Shown here piece after piece: positions 17,586-29,100 of a stretch of DNA of 64,000 nt. This stretch comes from TMED27 sp964350435. GTDB taxonomy: Bacteria > Pseudomonadota > Alphaproteobacteria > Micavibrionales > Micavibrionaceae. Numbering within the stretch: position 1 is the stretch's first letter; the number at the start of each line of letters is the position of its first letter. The translations under genes were made by a program, and so were the position numbers. The stretch lies in NCBI GenBank assembly GCA_964350435.1, contig CAYGJS010000007.1:1-64000 (forward strand), given 5' to 3'. The notes beneath the pieces were generated by a model. It did not search any database, was not told where the DNA came from, and saw nothing but the letters and a program-made list of their open reading frames with translations.

Positions 17586-19091
17586 TCATCTTTCGCTCAG
17601 GGCGTTGGTGACGGTCTTGATAAAGGGCTTCAGCAAATACTCCATCACGGTCTTCTTGCCTGTCAAAATATCGGCTGTCGCCACCATCCCCACCGTGATC
17701 GGCAAAATTTCGCCCTTGCGCTTCAATTCCGTTTCGTAAGTGCGAAGCTTCACGCGGTAAAAACTATTCCCCTCCTGATCCTCAATCGTATCAGCAGAAA
17801 TATTCACCAACTCACCCTCCAATCCTCCATAAATCGAAAAATCATAAGCCGTCAGCTTAATCACCGCCTTTTGCCCGGGGAAAATAAACGCGCGATCAGA
17901 CGGCCGCACCTTGGCTTCGATAATTAACTGATCATCCTCAGGCACAATCTTGATGAAATCCTCGCCCGGGCGCACAACCCCGCCAATCGTGTTCACAGTA
18001 ATTTCCTGAATTGTCCCGTTCACAGGCGATTTAAGCTCCATCCGGCCTTTACGCTGCTTCAGCGCGCCCAAACGCTCCTTAATCTCGTTCATCTCCAGCA
18101 TCTTGGACCCCAGCTCGGCTTGCGCCTGCGCTTTCGCATTGCTTTCAATCTCGTTAATCCGCGCCCGCGCCTCGGAAATCGCCGACTGCGCCCGTGGGAC
18201 GCTCGAAGTATAACCATTGAGCTCCGCCTGCTTTTCCTTGATCCCGCGCTCAAGCTGCAACAGCTCCAGTTCTGGCGCAGACCCCCGCGCCACCAATGGA
18301 CGGATCATTTCTGCTTCTTGCCGCTGCAGAGCAATCACCCCACGCGTATCACTAATGCGCGTATTCAACTCCCGCACCTCTTGCTCGCGCTGACGCACCT
18401 GCTGATCCAAAACATCTTTTTGCCCCTGAATGGAACGACGATTGGCATTAAACGCGTTTAATTCTTCCGTCACGCTGCGCGGCGCACCTTTCTTCACCTC
18501 ATCGGGGAAATCGACGCTCGCCTTGCCTTCCGCTTCCGCAGAAAGCCGCGTAATCGATGCCAAAAGCCCAAGATATCGCGACTCATTCGCCCCCAAATCA
18601 GATTCGGCTTCAATCGCGTTGAGCCGCACCAAAACCTGACCCGCCTTAACCTGCTGCCCCTCTTTGACCAAAAACTCCTCAACCACGCCCGCATCCAATG
18701 TCTGCAACGCCTGAATTTCACTCGAAGGGATAACCTTCCCCTCCCCGCGCGTCACTTCATCCAATGCCGCAAAATTCGCCCATACTACAAAAATCACAAA
18801 AAACGAACAAATCGCCATCAACAAGAAATGCTTCGAAAGCGGCACATCATCATCAGCATCAAAAAACCGCCGTGCATGCGCGGTCACGTTCTGCCCCTGA
18901 TCTTTCAACCATTTTTCCTGAATGCCGTCCCATTCGGCCTTATCATTGATTGTCGCCTTTTTCGGGTCACCCTGCCGGGCCTCCGATGCAGGAACCTGCA
19001 CAGGATCAATCTTCCCCAATGCCTTATCCAACTCCCCCGCAAGAGCCGCATCTTTTTTACTTCTGGCTTTTTTCGGTTTCTCTGCGCTCAT
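17586..19091 (-). CDS. HlyD/LapC-type T1SS membrane fusion protein
   Basis: Periplasmic adaptor that joins the inner-membrane ABC transporter to the TolC-like channel for one-step export of the giant adhesin. The 501-residue protein has a charged cytoplasmic N-terminus (Lys-rich, about 87 residues, longer than usual), one membrane helix at about 88-108, a lipoyl-like half (GVVEEFLVKEGQQVKAGQVLVRL), a long coiled-coil hairpin (about 190-330), the second lipoyl half (KSPVNGTIQEI) and a C-terminal beta-barrel. Start ATG is 2 bp after the stop of the ABC gene. It is the last gene of the secretion operon. Confidence 0.93.
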   Translation of the reverse strand: MSAEKPKKARSKKDAALAGELDKALGKIDPVQVPASEARQGDPKKATINDKAEWDGIQEKWLKDQGQNVTAHARRFFDADDDVPLSKHFLLMAICSFFVIFVVWANFAALDEVTRGEGKVIPSSEIQALQTLDAGVVEEFLVKEGQQVKAGQVLVRLNAIEAESDLGANESRYLGLLASITRLSAEAEGKASVDFPDEVKKGAPRSVTEELNAFNANRRSIQGQKDVLDQQVRQREQEVRELNTRISDTRGVIALQRQEAEMIRPLVARGSAPELELLQLERGIKEKQAELNGYTSSVPRAQSAISEARARINEIESNAKAQAQAELGSKMLEMNEIKERLGALKQRKGRMELKSPVNGTIQEITVNTIGGVVRPGEDFIKIVPEDDQLIIEAKVRPSDRAFIFPGQKAVIKLTAYDFSIYGGLEGELVNISADTIEDQEGNSFYRVKLRTYETELKRKGEILPITVGMVATADILTGKKTVMEYLLKPFIKTVTNALSER

Positions 19092-19093
19092 CC

Positions 19094-21439
19094 CTATACC
19101 TCTGTATTCTCGGCCTCAGAGCCAAATTGCCGCGCTTGCAACTTGCGGATAACATCATCCTTCGGCCCATACGCCACCAAACGCCCGCGATCCAGCAAGA
19201 TCAGCTTATCAACAAGGCTCAGCATCGCGCCCTTATGCGTAATCAATATCGTTGTCTTATCCTTACAAAGCTCATCCAGACGCTTCTTCAAACGGTTCTC
19301 GGATGCAGGATCCATTGACGCCGTCGGCTCATCCAATATCAAAATCGGCGGATCATAAAGCAAAGCCCGCGCAATCGCCACCGCCTGACGCTGCCCGCCC
19401 GAAAGCGCCTCACCGCGCTCCCCGACCTGCGTATCCAGACCCGCTTGCGAATCACGCAAAAATTCCATCACGCCCGATAACTCCGCCGCCTTCAAAACCG
19501 CACTATCAGGCGCGGTTTCATGCCCCATCGTGATATTCTGCCGCACACTTCCAAAGAAAAGCTGCGGGCTTTGCTGCACCGCACCGACATTGCGGCGCAA
19601 ATCACCGGGATCAATCTGCCGCACATCCGTACCGTCAATCTGCACAGACCCCGAAGCCGGCACATAAAGATTGATCAAAAGCCGCTCCAACGTCGTTTTC
19701 CCCGACCCCACCGCGCCGATAATCCCGACCTTTTCCCCCGGTTCAATCATAAAACTTAAATGATTCAGCGCAGGCACAGACTGCCCTGGATAATGAAACA
19801 CAACGTCGCGAAACTCAACCCGCCCTTGTGTCTGCGCCAGCGTTACAAAATGCTTACCCGCTGGCCGCTCAACATCCTTTTTCATCAGCGCGTCAAGCTG
19901 TTCCAAAGCCTGCTTTGATTGGCTAAAGCGCGTCATCAACCCCGCCACTTGTGCCAACGGCCCCATAGCGCGGCCCGACAAAATAACGCAGGCAATCAAC
20001 CCCCCCATGGTCAAAAGACCGTCATTGATCAAAAAAACGCCCACCACGATCATCACCGCGCTGACACCTTGCTGAATAAACATCGCCCAATTCTGGGCAA
20101 AAGAAGCAATCTGACGTGATTTAACGGATGTATGTGATGCTTTATCCGTCAGCTCTTCCCACTGACGCTGCACATGCCCTTCGGCGGCTTGCTGCTTGAT
20201 GGTTTCCAGCCCGATAATCGTTTCAAACAAAAGCGCATTCTTAAGTGCCGATTCATGCAAAGACTGCTTAATCACCTTCGACAAAGGCCCTTGCAGATAA
20301 ATCCCCATCCCGATAATCAGCGGAATAGCCGCCAGCGGCACCCACGCAATCGGCCCGCCGATAATCGCAATAATCCCGATAAACAGCAGCACAAACGGCA
20401 AATCAATTAGAGCCACCATCGTCGCGGACGTGAAGAAATCGCGCAAGGTTTCAAATTCCTTCATATTCGCGGCCAAAACCCCCGCACTGGCCGGACGATC
20501 AACCATCGTCATACCCATAATCTGCTCGAAAAGCTGGGATGAAATCACAACATCCGCCTTACGTCCCGCATGATCCAGAAAATGCGCCCGCAGATTCCGC
20601 AGCATAAAATCAAAGAAATAAACAATCAAAACTCCGCCAAACAACACATAAAGCGATTCCAGTGCCGCATCGCCGTTCGGCACCACGCGGTCATAAACAT
20701 TCATGGTGAACAAAGATCCGGCAATCCCGAACAAATTGATCACAATCGCCGCAATCGCCACTTCCGTATACAGCGTGCGATTTTGCCAAAACGAAGCCCA
20801 AAACCAGTTCCGCCCCGTATCAATCTCCGCTGGCCCCGCGCGGTCATCCACACGCGCAATCGGCCGCACAAAAAACGCATAGCCCGTGTAAAGATTCTTG
20901 AGCTGCTCAAATGTCAAAATCTTTTTTTCATCCGGCGTTTCCGGAAACTGCACTTCAAAACGGGTTTCAGGATGAATTTCGACACTGCTCTTCGTGCCCT
21001 GCTTGCCCTCAATTTTCTTCGGCGGATGTTTTTTGGGATAATGCACCGCCCATAAAATACACCCCTGACCATCCTCAAGACTGAGCATACAGGGTAAATT
21101 CGGAGCAATCGCCAGCGCATTCAGGCTCCGCTCGGCCAGCTGTGCCACCATATCGACACGCGCCGCCGCGCGAATAATCAACGCAGGCGTAATCCCGTTT
21201 TTCGGAATTGGAAGACCCGCAGTTAAACCTGCATTGCTGGTTCTGCGGCCATAATGGCCCGCCAAAAGGCGAAGACAATCAACCAGAGGCTCACGAATAG
21301 CGAGACGATCCGCCTGTAACGGCCAGTGTGTTTCATCGGATTTTTCGGGACTAACCGCCTCGGAAGAGTTTTCCGGATCGTTTGATTCTATGCTCTCATC
21401 CTGAGAATCTTCTGCTTCTTGCTTTTGAGTCACCGTCAA
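19094..21439 (-). CDS. LapB-type T1SS ABC transporter
   Basis: Inner-membrane ATPase that drives type I export. The 781-residue protein has an acidic N-terminal extension, a C39-like region (about residues 50-150) without an evident catalytic cysteine, so a docking rather than protease domain, a six-helix membrane domain (about 215-500), and a nucleotide-binding domain with Walker A GAVGSGKTT (about 573), signature LSGGQRQAVAIARALL and Walker B ILILDEPTASMD. This layout is that of LapB-class exporters for large adhesins. It is preceded by the TolC-like gene (58 bp gap) and coupled to the adaptor gene. Confidence 0.94.
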   Translation of the reverse strand: MTVTQKQEAEDSQDESIESNDPENSSEAVSPEKSDETHWPLQADRLAIREPLVDCLRLLAGHYGRRTSNAGLTAGLPIPKNGITPALIIRAAARVDMVAQLAERSLNALAIAPNLPCMLSLEDGQGCILWAVHYPKKHPPKKIEGKQGTKSSVEIHPETRFEVQFPETPDEKKILTFEQLKNLYTGYAFFVRPIARVDDRAGPAEIDTGRNWFWASFWQNRTLYTEVAIAAIVINLFGIAGSLFTMNVYDRVVPNGDAALESLYVLFGGVLIVYFFDFMLRNLRAHFLDHAGRKADVVISSQLFEQIMGMTMVDRPASAGVLAANMKEFETLRDFFTSATMVALIDLPFVLLFIGIIAIIGGPIAWVPLAAIPLIIGMGIYLQGPLSKVIKQSLHESALKNALLFETIIGLETIKQQAAEGHVQRQWEELTDKASHTSVKSRQIASFAQNWAMFIQQGVSAVMIVVGVFLINDGLLTMGGLIACVILSGRAMGPLAQVAGLMTRFSQSKQALEQLDALMKKDVERPAGKHFVTLAQTQGRVEFRDVVFHYPGQSVPALNHLSFMIEPGEKVGIIGAVGSGKTTLERLLINLYVPASGSVQIDGTDVRQIDPGDLRRNVGAVQQSPQLFFGSVRQNITMGHETAPDSAVLKAAELSGVMEFLRDSQAGLDTQVGERGEALSGGQRQAVAIARALLYDPPILILDEPTASMDPASENRLKKRLDELCKDKTTILITHKGAMLSLVDKLILLDRGRLVAYGPKDDVIRKLQARQFGSEAENTEV

Positions 21440-21497
21440 ACAGGCCTTTCGTGCTTTTACTCAAAGTGAGAAAAAAGAAGGGGAAGAAGGCCTAAAA

Positions 21498-22907
21498 TTA
21501 ACGCGCTTCCATCTTTTCATCAGTAGACCAAAGATCATCAGAGGCCACCTTGCTTTCTCTAGGATACGCGACTTCAAGGGTCGGAAGCAATGCACCTTTC
21601 AAGGCCAAAAGACGGTAAACCGCAAACATCTCCAAAAATTCAGAATTAATCGTATTGGAGCGCGAAACAAAAAGCTCATTCTGCGCATCCAAAACATCAA
21701 GCAATGTACGGCGGTCAAGACTGAACTGATCTTTATAAGACTTTACAACCTCTGTATTGGCATCGGCCTGCGCCGCGAACTGACGGGCACGTTCACCGGC
21801 AGAAACCATAGACGCCCAGGTTTGACGAACATCATTCTCAACCTGACGGGCGGCTTCTGCACGCGCTTCTTTAGATTGCTGGTGACGATGCAAAAATTCG
21901 CGTGAGCGCGCCATATCCGCGCCGCCGCGATACAGATTCCAGTTCACAACCACCAAAGCCGAAGCCGAAGTATCACGGTCATGCACTCCGTTCAAATCAT
22001 GGCCGTTACGTCCATTCACCTGGAAATCAACCTGAGGATAAAATGTTGAACGTGTCTGATGAGCCTCCGCATAGGCCACTTCGATATCGGATTCGAAAAT
22101 ATCCAAAGTCGGGCTATACGCCAAAGTCTGCTCAACTTCCGAATCAACCGCCTCCGACAAAACATCATAAGGAATAGACGGCATGGAAAGCTGACCTGGT
22201 TGATCACCAACTTCACGGATATAATTTGCTTCTGCTACGCGCAAAGCTTCCTGCGTACTCGCTTCTGTTGCTTTTGCCTGCGCCAGACGCGCTTTGGCTT
22301 GTTCCATATCGGCCTGCGTAGAACGTCCGCCATCCACGCCATCTTGAATTTGATCCAAAATCGCGATGTGGTCAGCAACATTCTGACGGGAAATCATCAA
22401 AAGCTGGCGCTGACGCATCACCTCAAGATACGCCTCAACAATCGAAAGACCCACAAGCTCTGCTGTCTCCCGCACACGATTGGCAGAAGAAGCCACCCGC
22501 GCCTTCTGACGCTCCACCTCATACTTGCTCTCCCAGCCATCAAACAACATCTGCGTCAAAGTCAAAGACGTATCATACCGCCACAAATTTTCGGTATCAC
22601 TGCCTCTGCCTGCACGTGTGGAAGGATCGTCGCTATGCTCAAAACCCGCATCCGCCCGCATATCCAAAGACGGCTTAAACAATGCCCGCCCTTGCTCCAG
22701 CTCCTCATCAGTGGCTCTGCGGCTGGCGGCCACAACGCCATATTCAGGGTTCGTAGAAACGCCAGTCGCGACCGCATCCTTAAGACTAATGCTCAAAGAT
22801 TTGTGAAGGCCGTCTTCCTGTGCGACCGCGCTCGAAGCACCGATACCCATCAAGGCCACAGTAGAAACGGTTAAGCATAATTTTTTCAGTGTTTTATTAG
22901 CAGACAC
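21498..22907 (-). CDS. TolC-family outer-membrane channel for T1SS
   Basis: Outer-membrane/periplasmic exit duct. With the GTG at 22907 the product is 469 residues with a signal peptide (KTLKKLCLTVSTVALMGIGA..AVA). An earlier GTG (22925) overlaps the GAGAGGA ribosome-binding site, so I prefer 22907. The two outer-membrane-efflux repeats are visible, including LTQMLFDGWESKYEVERQKA and YKDQFSLDRRTLLDVLDAQNELF, the latter typical of type I secretion TolC proteins. The C-terminal tail is Asp/Glu-rich. It precedes the transporter and adaptor in one operon and follows the adhesin with a terminator between them. Confidence 0.93.
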   Translation of the reverse strand: MSANKTLKKLCLTVSTVALMGIGASSAVAQEDGLHKSLSISLKDAVATGVSTNPEYGVVAASRRATDEELEQGRALFKPSLDMRADAGFEHSDDPSTRAGRGSDTENLWRYDTSLTLTQMLFDGWESKYEVERQKARVASSANRVRETAELVGLSIVEAYLEVMRQRQLLMISRQNVADHIAILDQIQDGVDGGRSTQADMEQAKARLAQAKATEASTQEALRVAEANYIREVGDQPGQLSMPSIPYDVLSEAVDSEVEQTLAYSPTLDIFESDIEVAYAEAHQTRSTFYPQVDFQVNGRNGHDLNGVHDRDTSASALVVVNWNLYRGGADMARSREFLHRHQQSKEARAEAARQVENDVRQTWASMVSAGERARQFAAQADANTEVVKSYKDQFSLDRRTLLDVLDAQNELFVSRSNTINSEFLEMFAVYRLLALKGALLPTLEVAYPRESKVASDDLWSTDEKMEAR

Positions 22908-23071
22908 GGCGGCTATTCCTCTCACTCAATTTAAATTCTGTATGGATAATAAACGTTTAAATTTGAACCGTTTAACAATCATAAAAGGCATTGAACTTAT
23001 CCACAAGCGTTTTCTCAACGTGTTATGCCTTTTTCACGAAAAGATTGCAAGTTTTTTCATAATTTAAAAAC

Positions 23072-23110
23072 AAAAAAGACCCGCAACATTTCTGACGCGG
23101 ATCTTTTTTT
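23072..23110 (-). terminator. Terminator after the adhesin gene
   Basis: AAAAAAGAcCCGC (23072-23084) pairs with GCGGaTCTTTTTT (23097-23109), with A- and T-runs on both sides, so it works in either direction. It would end the adhesin message and leave tolC to its own promoter, or attenuate read-through into the exporter genes. Confidence 0.8.
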
Positions 23111-23152
23111 AAGAAGAGAAAAACCCAAGGGCAGCTGGGCTTATTCTAAAAC

Positions 23153-26100
23153 CTATACTTTGGCTTCACCATTATTTGTGATCGTTTCCAGATCAAGATA
23201 ACCTGTAACGCCCTCAAGAACGGCAATTTCCACGGCGTTCACACCATTGGCAGAGCCATCGGCATCAACGGATATCACGGTATGACCATCCTGCTCTGTT
23301 GCAAACACAAAGTCATTAATGCTGTCTTGCAACGGATCATAATTCTGAAGCAACCCGGAAATATCCAGGATATCCCCATCAGCGGCATTAAAGTCCGTGA
23401 TCGTATCCATCCCGCCAGTACTGGTCTCAAACAGGAAGATATCCGCACCCGCACCGCCATAAAGCGTATCAGAGCCCTCACTTCCCACCAGAACATCATC
23501 ACCGCTGCCGCCTTCAAGGAAAGTGCCATGAACCACACCTGACCCATCATTATAATCAAACCAGACATCGGCAATTTCAGCTGTCGAGCCATCGGCGCGT
23601 GTAACAGTGGAAACTTCGGTAATAAGATTACCCTCATGAAGCTGGTCCACCTGGTCAACATATGTTGCGTTCAGGCTAATTTGCGCCAATCCTGCATCTT
23701 GCATGGTCAACATTTCATCCGCCTGGGAAACCCCGTCCGAATTCGCGTCTTGCCACACAACCAGCTTATCAAAAACGGCATCACCCGCATCAATAACCCC
23801 GTCACCGTTATCATCATAACCGGCAAGATTACCAAAACCGCTATTGGTTTCGTCATTATTACCAAACAGCTCGCTCTGGTTATTAATAACGCCGTCGCCA
23901 TTGATATCCAGCGCAAGCAGAGCATCATCGCCCTTGACCCAACCGGTCTGGTCTAAAACACCGTCATTGTTCATGTCGAACGCAACGCCATCAACAAGTG
24001 ACAACAGCTCAACACCATCGCCATCCATATCGATCGCGAGCGGCGAAATACAATACCAAACAGGAATGGTGGTGCTATAGCTCGTGTTATTATCACTTGC
24101 ATCCCACTCCCCGCCCGAGAGGTTTTTCTCAAACGAATGGATTGTCACCCCTACATTATGATGACCGTCAAGATTACTTGGCCCCTGGTAAGTCAAATAC
24201 AAGCTACCTTTAATAAAGGCAACCGCCTCATCATAACTCATACCGCTGAGATCAATCGTATAGACCGTACCCGCAGCATTCGTAACCTTGCCACTCACTT
24301 CGGAATAGGTTCCATCAGCATTTTTAATGGACAGACGTGTCACATCATCAATGGCGTCCGGCAATGTAAACACGATCGACTTCAAAGACTCCGACCCATC
24401 TGCATCAGGATAAGTAAGATGCGTAATATTCAGCTTTGAATGTGAAGTAAAATATTGTGATCCGCCATATTTGGCCCACTGGCTTTCGCTCCACTGCGTG
24501 AAAACAAAGGTCTTGCCTTGATGCGACCATTCATGGCCGGTAAAACTACCCTTGAAGGAGAAATCATCAACAACCGCATCCGTAGACACTTTAAAGCTGT
24601 CCTCAGAAGACTTCGAAACCGCTGTATCCGGATCATAAATCGTCGCCACAACTTTCAAACCCGTAAGGTCAACATCGCTATTGGCCGGCGGTGCGAAGTT
24701 AAAGTTCCCGGCATAATCATGCTGTCCGGCAGGCAATGTGATGGAATATTTGCCACCGCCGAGATTTGTCCAACCAGGAGCACTAAAGCCCCAATTAGAA
24801 GCCACGCCAGTAAGAGTAAGCGTCATCACTTCATTTCCGTTTCCGCCCTCATAATGCGCGGTCACAGGAACATCGACTTCGCCGTCTTCCTTAACGCAGA
24901 TATCATCCACGCCGTTATTGACCTTGACATCAACTTCAAGCTCAGGCGTACCGTCCTGAAGATCGATCATCACAAATCCATTGGCAACATCGCCGTCATT
25001 GTCCACAATCTGAACATTGAACTGCAACCACAGAACATCCGTGCCCGCTGGATGATCAACATCGGCTTTTTGCGTATAATTATACGCGCCGTTATCATCA
25101 ATCGTGAACTCAAACACTGTCGTGCCGTTCGCAAGCTTACCGATATAACCATCTGTCGTTTGCGTCACCGTAATCGGGTGACCATTCGATGTCAGATCAA
25201 TCGCAGGACCGCCGACAACATCCTTGGCCATGAAACCACCAAATGGACGAATTTCACCCGCGCCATCATTGCCGTAGTCATGCGCAAGCGTGCCTTCAAC
25301 AACCAATGGCGTTGCAAAATCTGCGGGCTCCTGATGACCACCGGCATAGGAAGTGATTGTCGGACCATCATCATTGATACGAACATTGATAAAGCCCTTA
25401 TCGGCATCACCATCTTTGTCTTTAGCCTGAACCTCAAACTTAATCTCAATCGCATCATTCGGATTGGTTGCATCCGCATGATCCAGAGGTTTGGACAAGA
25501 TAAACTCGTACTCGCCTGTGGTCTTATTCAGATCCAAACGGAACACTTCCGTACCATTCGCGCGGCCAACATAATCATTGCCTTCAATCGCAACCGTTAC
25601 AGGAACGCCATCAGAACTCAGCGCGCCATCTTTAGCCCCTGAAATCAGCATGAAATTATTCGCTGTCGTCGGCTCGAATGTACCTGGGCCGTCACCTTTG
25701 AAATCTGCAACAAGTCTGTTACCGGCTTCATCTCTAGGATCCATATCGCTCTCATCAACCGCAACTTTCGTTGGTGTCAGAAGAACAGGCGTATGGTTCG
25801 GTGTGCCGTCCTGAAGGTCGATCATCACAAACGCATCCGCCGTATCGCCATCAAAGTCGACAATCTGGACATTGAACTGCAGCCACAAAACATCAACATC
25901 ACCATGATCGACATCGGCCTTTTGCGTGTAGTTGAACTGGCCGTCATCACCAATCGTGAATTCAAATACTGTCGTGCCGTTCGCAAGTTTTCCGACATAA
26001 CCGTCAGTCGTTTGCGTAACGGTAATCGGCTCTCCATTCGATGTCAGATCGATCGCAGGACCACCAACAACGGACTTGGCAACAAAACCGCCATGCGGAC

Positions 26101-29100
26101 GAATCTCGCCGTTCCCGTCAGAACCATAATCATGCGTAAGCGTCCCTTCAACAACCAATGGCGTCGCAAAATCTGCGGGCTCCTGATGACCACCAGCATA
26201 GGAAGAGATCGTCGGACCATCATCATCTATCCGCACAGAAACCGTAACAGGCGCGCTGTCCCCATCTGAATCTTTCACTGTCACCCCGAAATTCAGGAAC
26301 ATGAAATCATCAGGATTTGTCGCATCCGCATGATCAACAGGCTGTGACAAAATAAACTCGTACGCACCTGTCGTCTTGTTCAGATCCAGACGGAAGACTT
26401 CAGAGTTATCAGCCAAACGGCCAACATAGTCATTGCCTTCAACCTTAACCGTTACGGGCTCACCATTCGATGTCAAAACGCCGTTCTTCGCGCCGGATAC
26501 CAGCTGGAAGGAAGTATTTCCAGTCGCCTCAAACGAGCCAGGGGCATCGTCACCAAAATTGGCAACAATCTGACCGCTGACTTCATCTGTTGGATCCATA
26601 ACGGTCTCATCAACAATCACTGTATCAGGCTTGGCAACGATCGGCTGATCATCCACCAGATCTTTTCCACACAGCTCAAGCGTTGCGGTCGAGCGATCGC
26701 CATCACCATCGCGAAGAACATACTCGAATGAATCTATAATGCAGTCTTCACCCGCCACTGACGTCTTCACATCAACCAGCGAGAACGAAGCCAAACCATA
26801 GCTGGAATTCGTATTATGGCTGAAAACATCCACACCCGTGATCGTCAGACCCGCGCCGTAATCGACGCCCGTAAAGGTCACCTGACCTTCACCGCCGCCA
26901 ATTTGGATTGTGTTAGACGCAAATTCAACATTGCGCGTAGAACCGTCGCTCAGATAAATCGTGAAATCCATCGCGCTGCCGGGGTTGTTGGCAAGGTCGC
27001 CAAGTGTAATCTCGACAGTTTCGGCATTATTGAAAGAAGCATTCAACTTCTCAGCATTGCCATAAACACGATCAGAGCCGCTGCCATTATTAATCCCGAT
27101 ACCGCCATCGGTAAAGCGAAGATCCCCGCCATTTACAGACGTCACAGTGATACCATCCTTGGTGATGGATGTCTGAGTGCCGGCAACATCGGAAGGCTGC
27201 GGATCTAGTGCATGCGTTTCACCGCCAGGCTGCGCCACGCCCGCATTCAAAACATATGAATATGAGCCATCATCCTGAATAGTCAAAACACCGTAATCGC
27301 CGTTAATGCTGGCTGAACCGCCCGCAGGAACGTTCACAATATTGCCGTTATGAATGATCTGCACAACATCATGATCAGACGTTTCGGTCGTGCCGTTATC
27401 CTTGGACAATGTGTCATTCGAAACAACATTACCATTCGCAACGCCCGCATTGGTGTCATAAGACGCATAATCGTCAACCGCTTGCGGCCCGTCATCCTTA
27501 ACGGTCACTGTGATCGTACCGTCATCCGTATCACCATCGGCATCCTTGGCAATAACGCCAAAATTGAGCGTGATCCCATCATCCGGGTTGGTTGTGTCTG
27601 CATGATCAAGCGGCGCTTTTTGCGTGAATTCATATTCGCCCGTTGTCGCGTTCAGCGTCAGACGGAACACTTCCACCCCGCCGGCTGTCCCGACATAATC
27701 ATTGCCGACAATCGCAACGCTCACAGGAACATCATTCGATGTCAACTGACCGTTTGTGCCGCCTGCATGGCTGAATGTACCAACACCTGCAACTTCAAAC
27801 GTACCAGGGCCATCATTGCCAAAATCTGCGATAAGCTGACTTGAATCGCTGTCTGTTGGCACCAGATCCGTATCATCTGTTTGCAGTGGATTAGGATGCG
27901 CAAGCTCAGGCTTGTAATCCACATCCTGAATAGTGATCGTCAGCTCGGCTGTATCCGTATCACCATCAAAATCGGTGTAGCCGTAAGTAAACTCATCGTG
28001 CACTTCGGCTGTATTCGTACCGTTGGATACATATTCATATGTCCCATCGGCATTAATATTCAGCGTACCGTGATCACCGGCAATCGATGTTGCAACCCCT
28101 GCAACCACAGGAATAGTCGTCGCGCCGAATGTGATACTCGTCACAACGGAGGGAGAATCCTCGCCCGCATTGTCATTATCAGTCACATTCCCGGTCACGC
28201 TCAACGTGTTCTCAAGAACAGTATTACCATCATCAAACGCAATCGGCGCATCATCAAGAATATTGATCGTGATTGTGCCATCAACGGCATCGCCGTCGCT
28301 GTCTTTTACCGTCACGCCGAACTCAATCTTGATCAAATCATTCGGATCCGTCTTATCCGCATGATCCAAAGTGCCCTTAAGCTCAAACGTATAATCACCG
28401 TTATCCTGAACCGTAAGCTCAAAAATCACTTCGCCGCCCGCTGTTGTTCCAACATAACCATCAGCCGTCGGCGTAACATTCACCGCTTCACCGCCAGAGG
28501 TCAGAGCGCCGCCCGCCAATGAACCGCTTGGCGTGACTGTGCCGTTGGGCGTGATAGACCCCTGACCGTCAAGGCCGAAATCAACATTCATGCTTTCATT
28601 AATCACCAATGGACCGGGATGGATATTCGTCTCATCCACAGTCATTGCCGCCGTAACCGCCACTGGCGATCCATCGGGCGTTACGCGGATTGAAAGCGTC
28701 GCCGTATCGGTATCGTTATCACCGTCTTTAAGCGTATAGGTAAACACAAGCGTCCCATCAGGATCACCAACATCTGTCGCGGTGAACGTATAAGTACCAT
28801 CGCTGTTAAATGTGGCATCCCCAAGCGGCGTTGAAATATCAACGGAGCCGCCAGCAGGAATAGTATAAGTTGTGCCACCAATCTTGATTTCAGTAACCGT
28901 ATTGGCCTCATCTGTAGAAAGGTCATCATTGGCAACCAGATCGCCCGTGATGGTCTGACCTTCTTCCGCCGCGCTGCGGTCATCATTGGCAATCGGCCCG
29001 TCATCCGCCACAGAAATCGTTATAGAACCTGTATCGCTGTCCCCGTCTGTTGACGTCACAATCATATCGAACCGCAGATCAATCAGATCATTCGGATTCG

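Noticed and set aside
24518..25642. Long + strand frames opposite the adhesin (also 29354-30304)
   Set aside because: Repetitive shadows of the adhesin modules, with strongly biased composition (Arg/Ile/Asn-rich) and no known motif.
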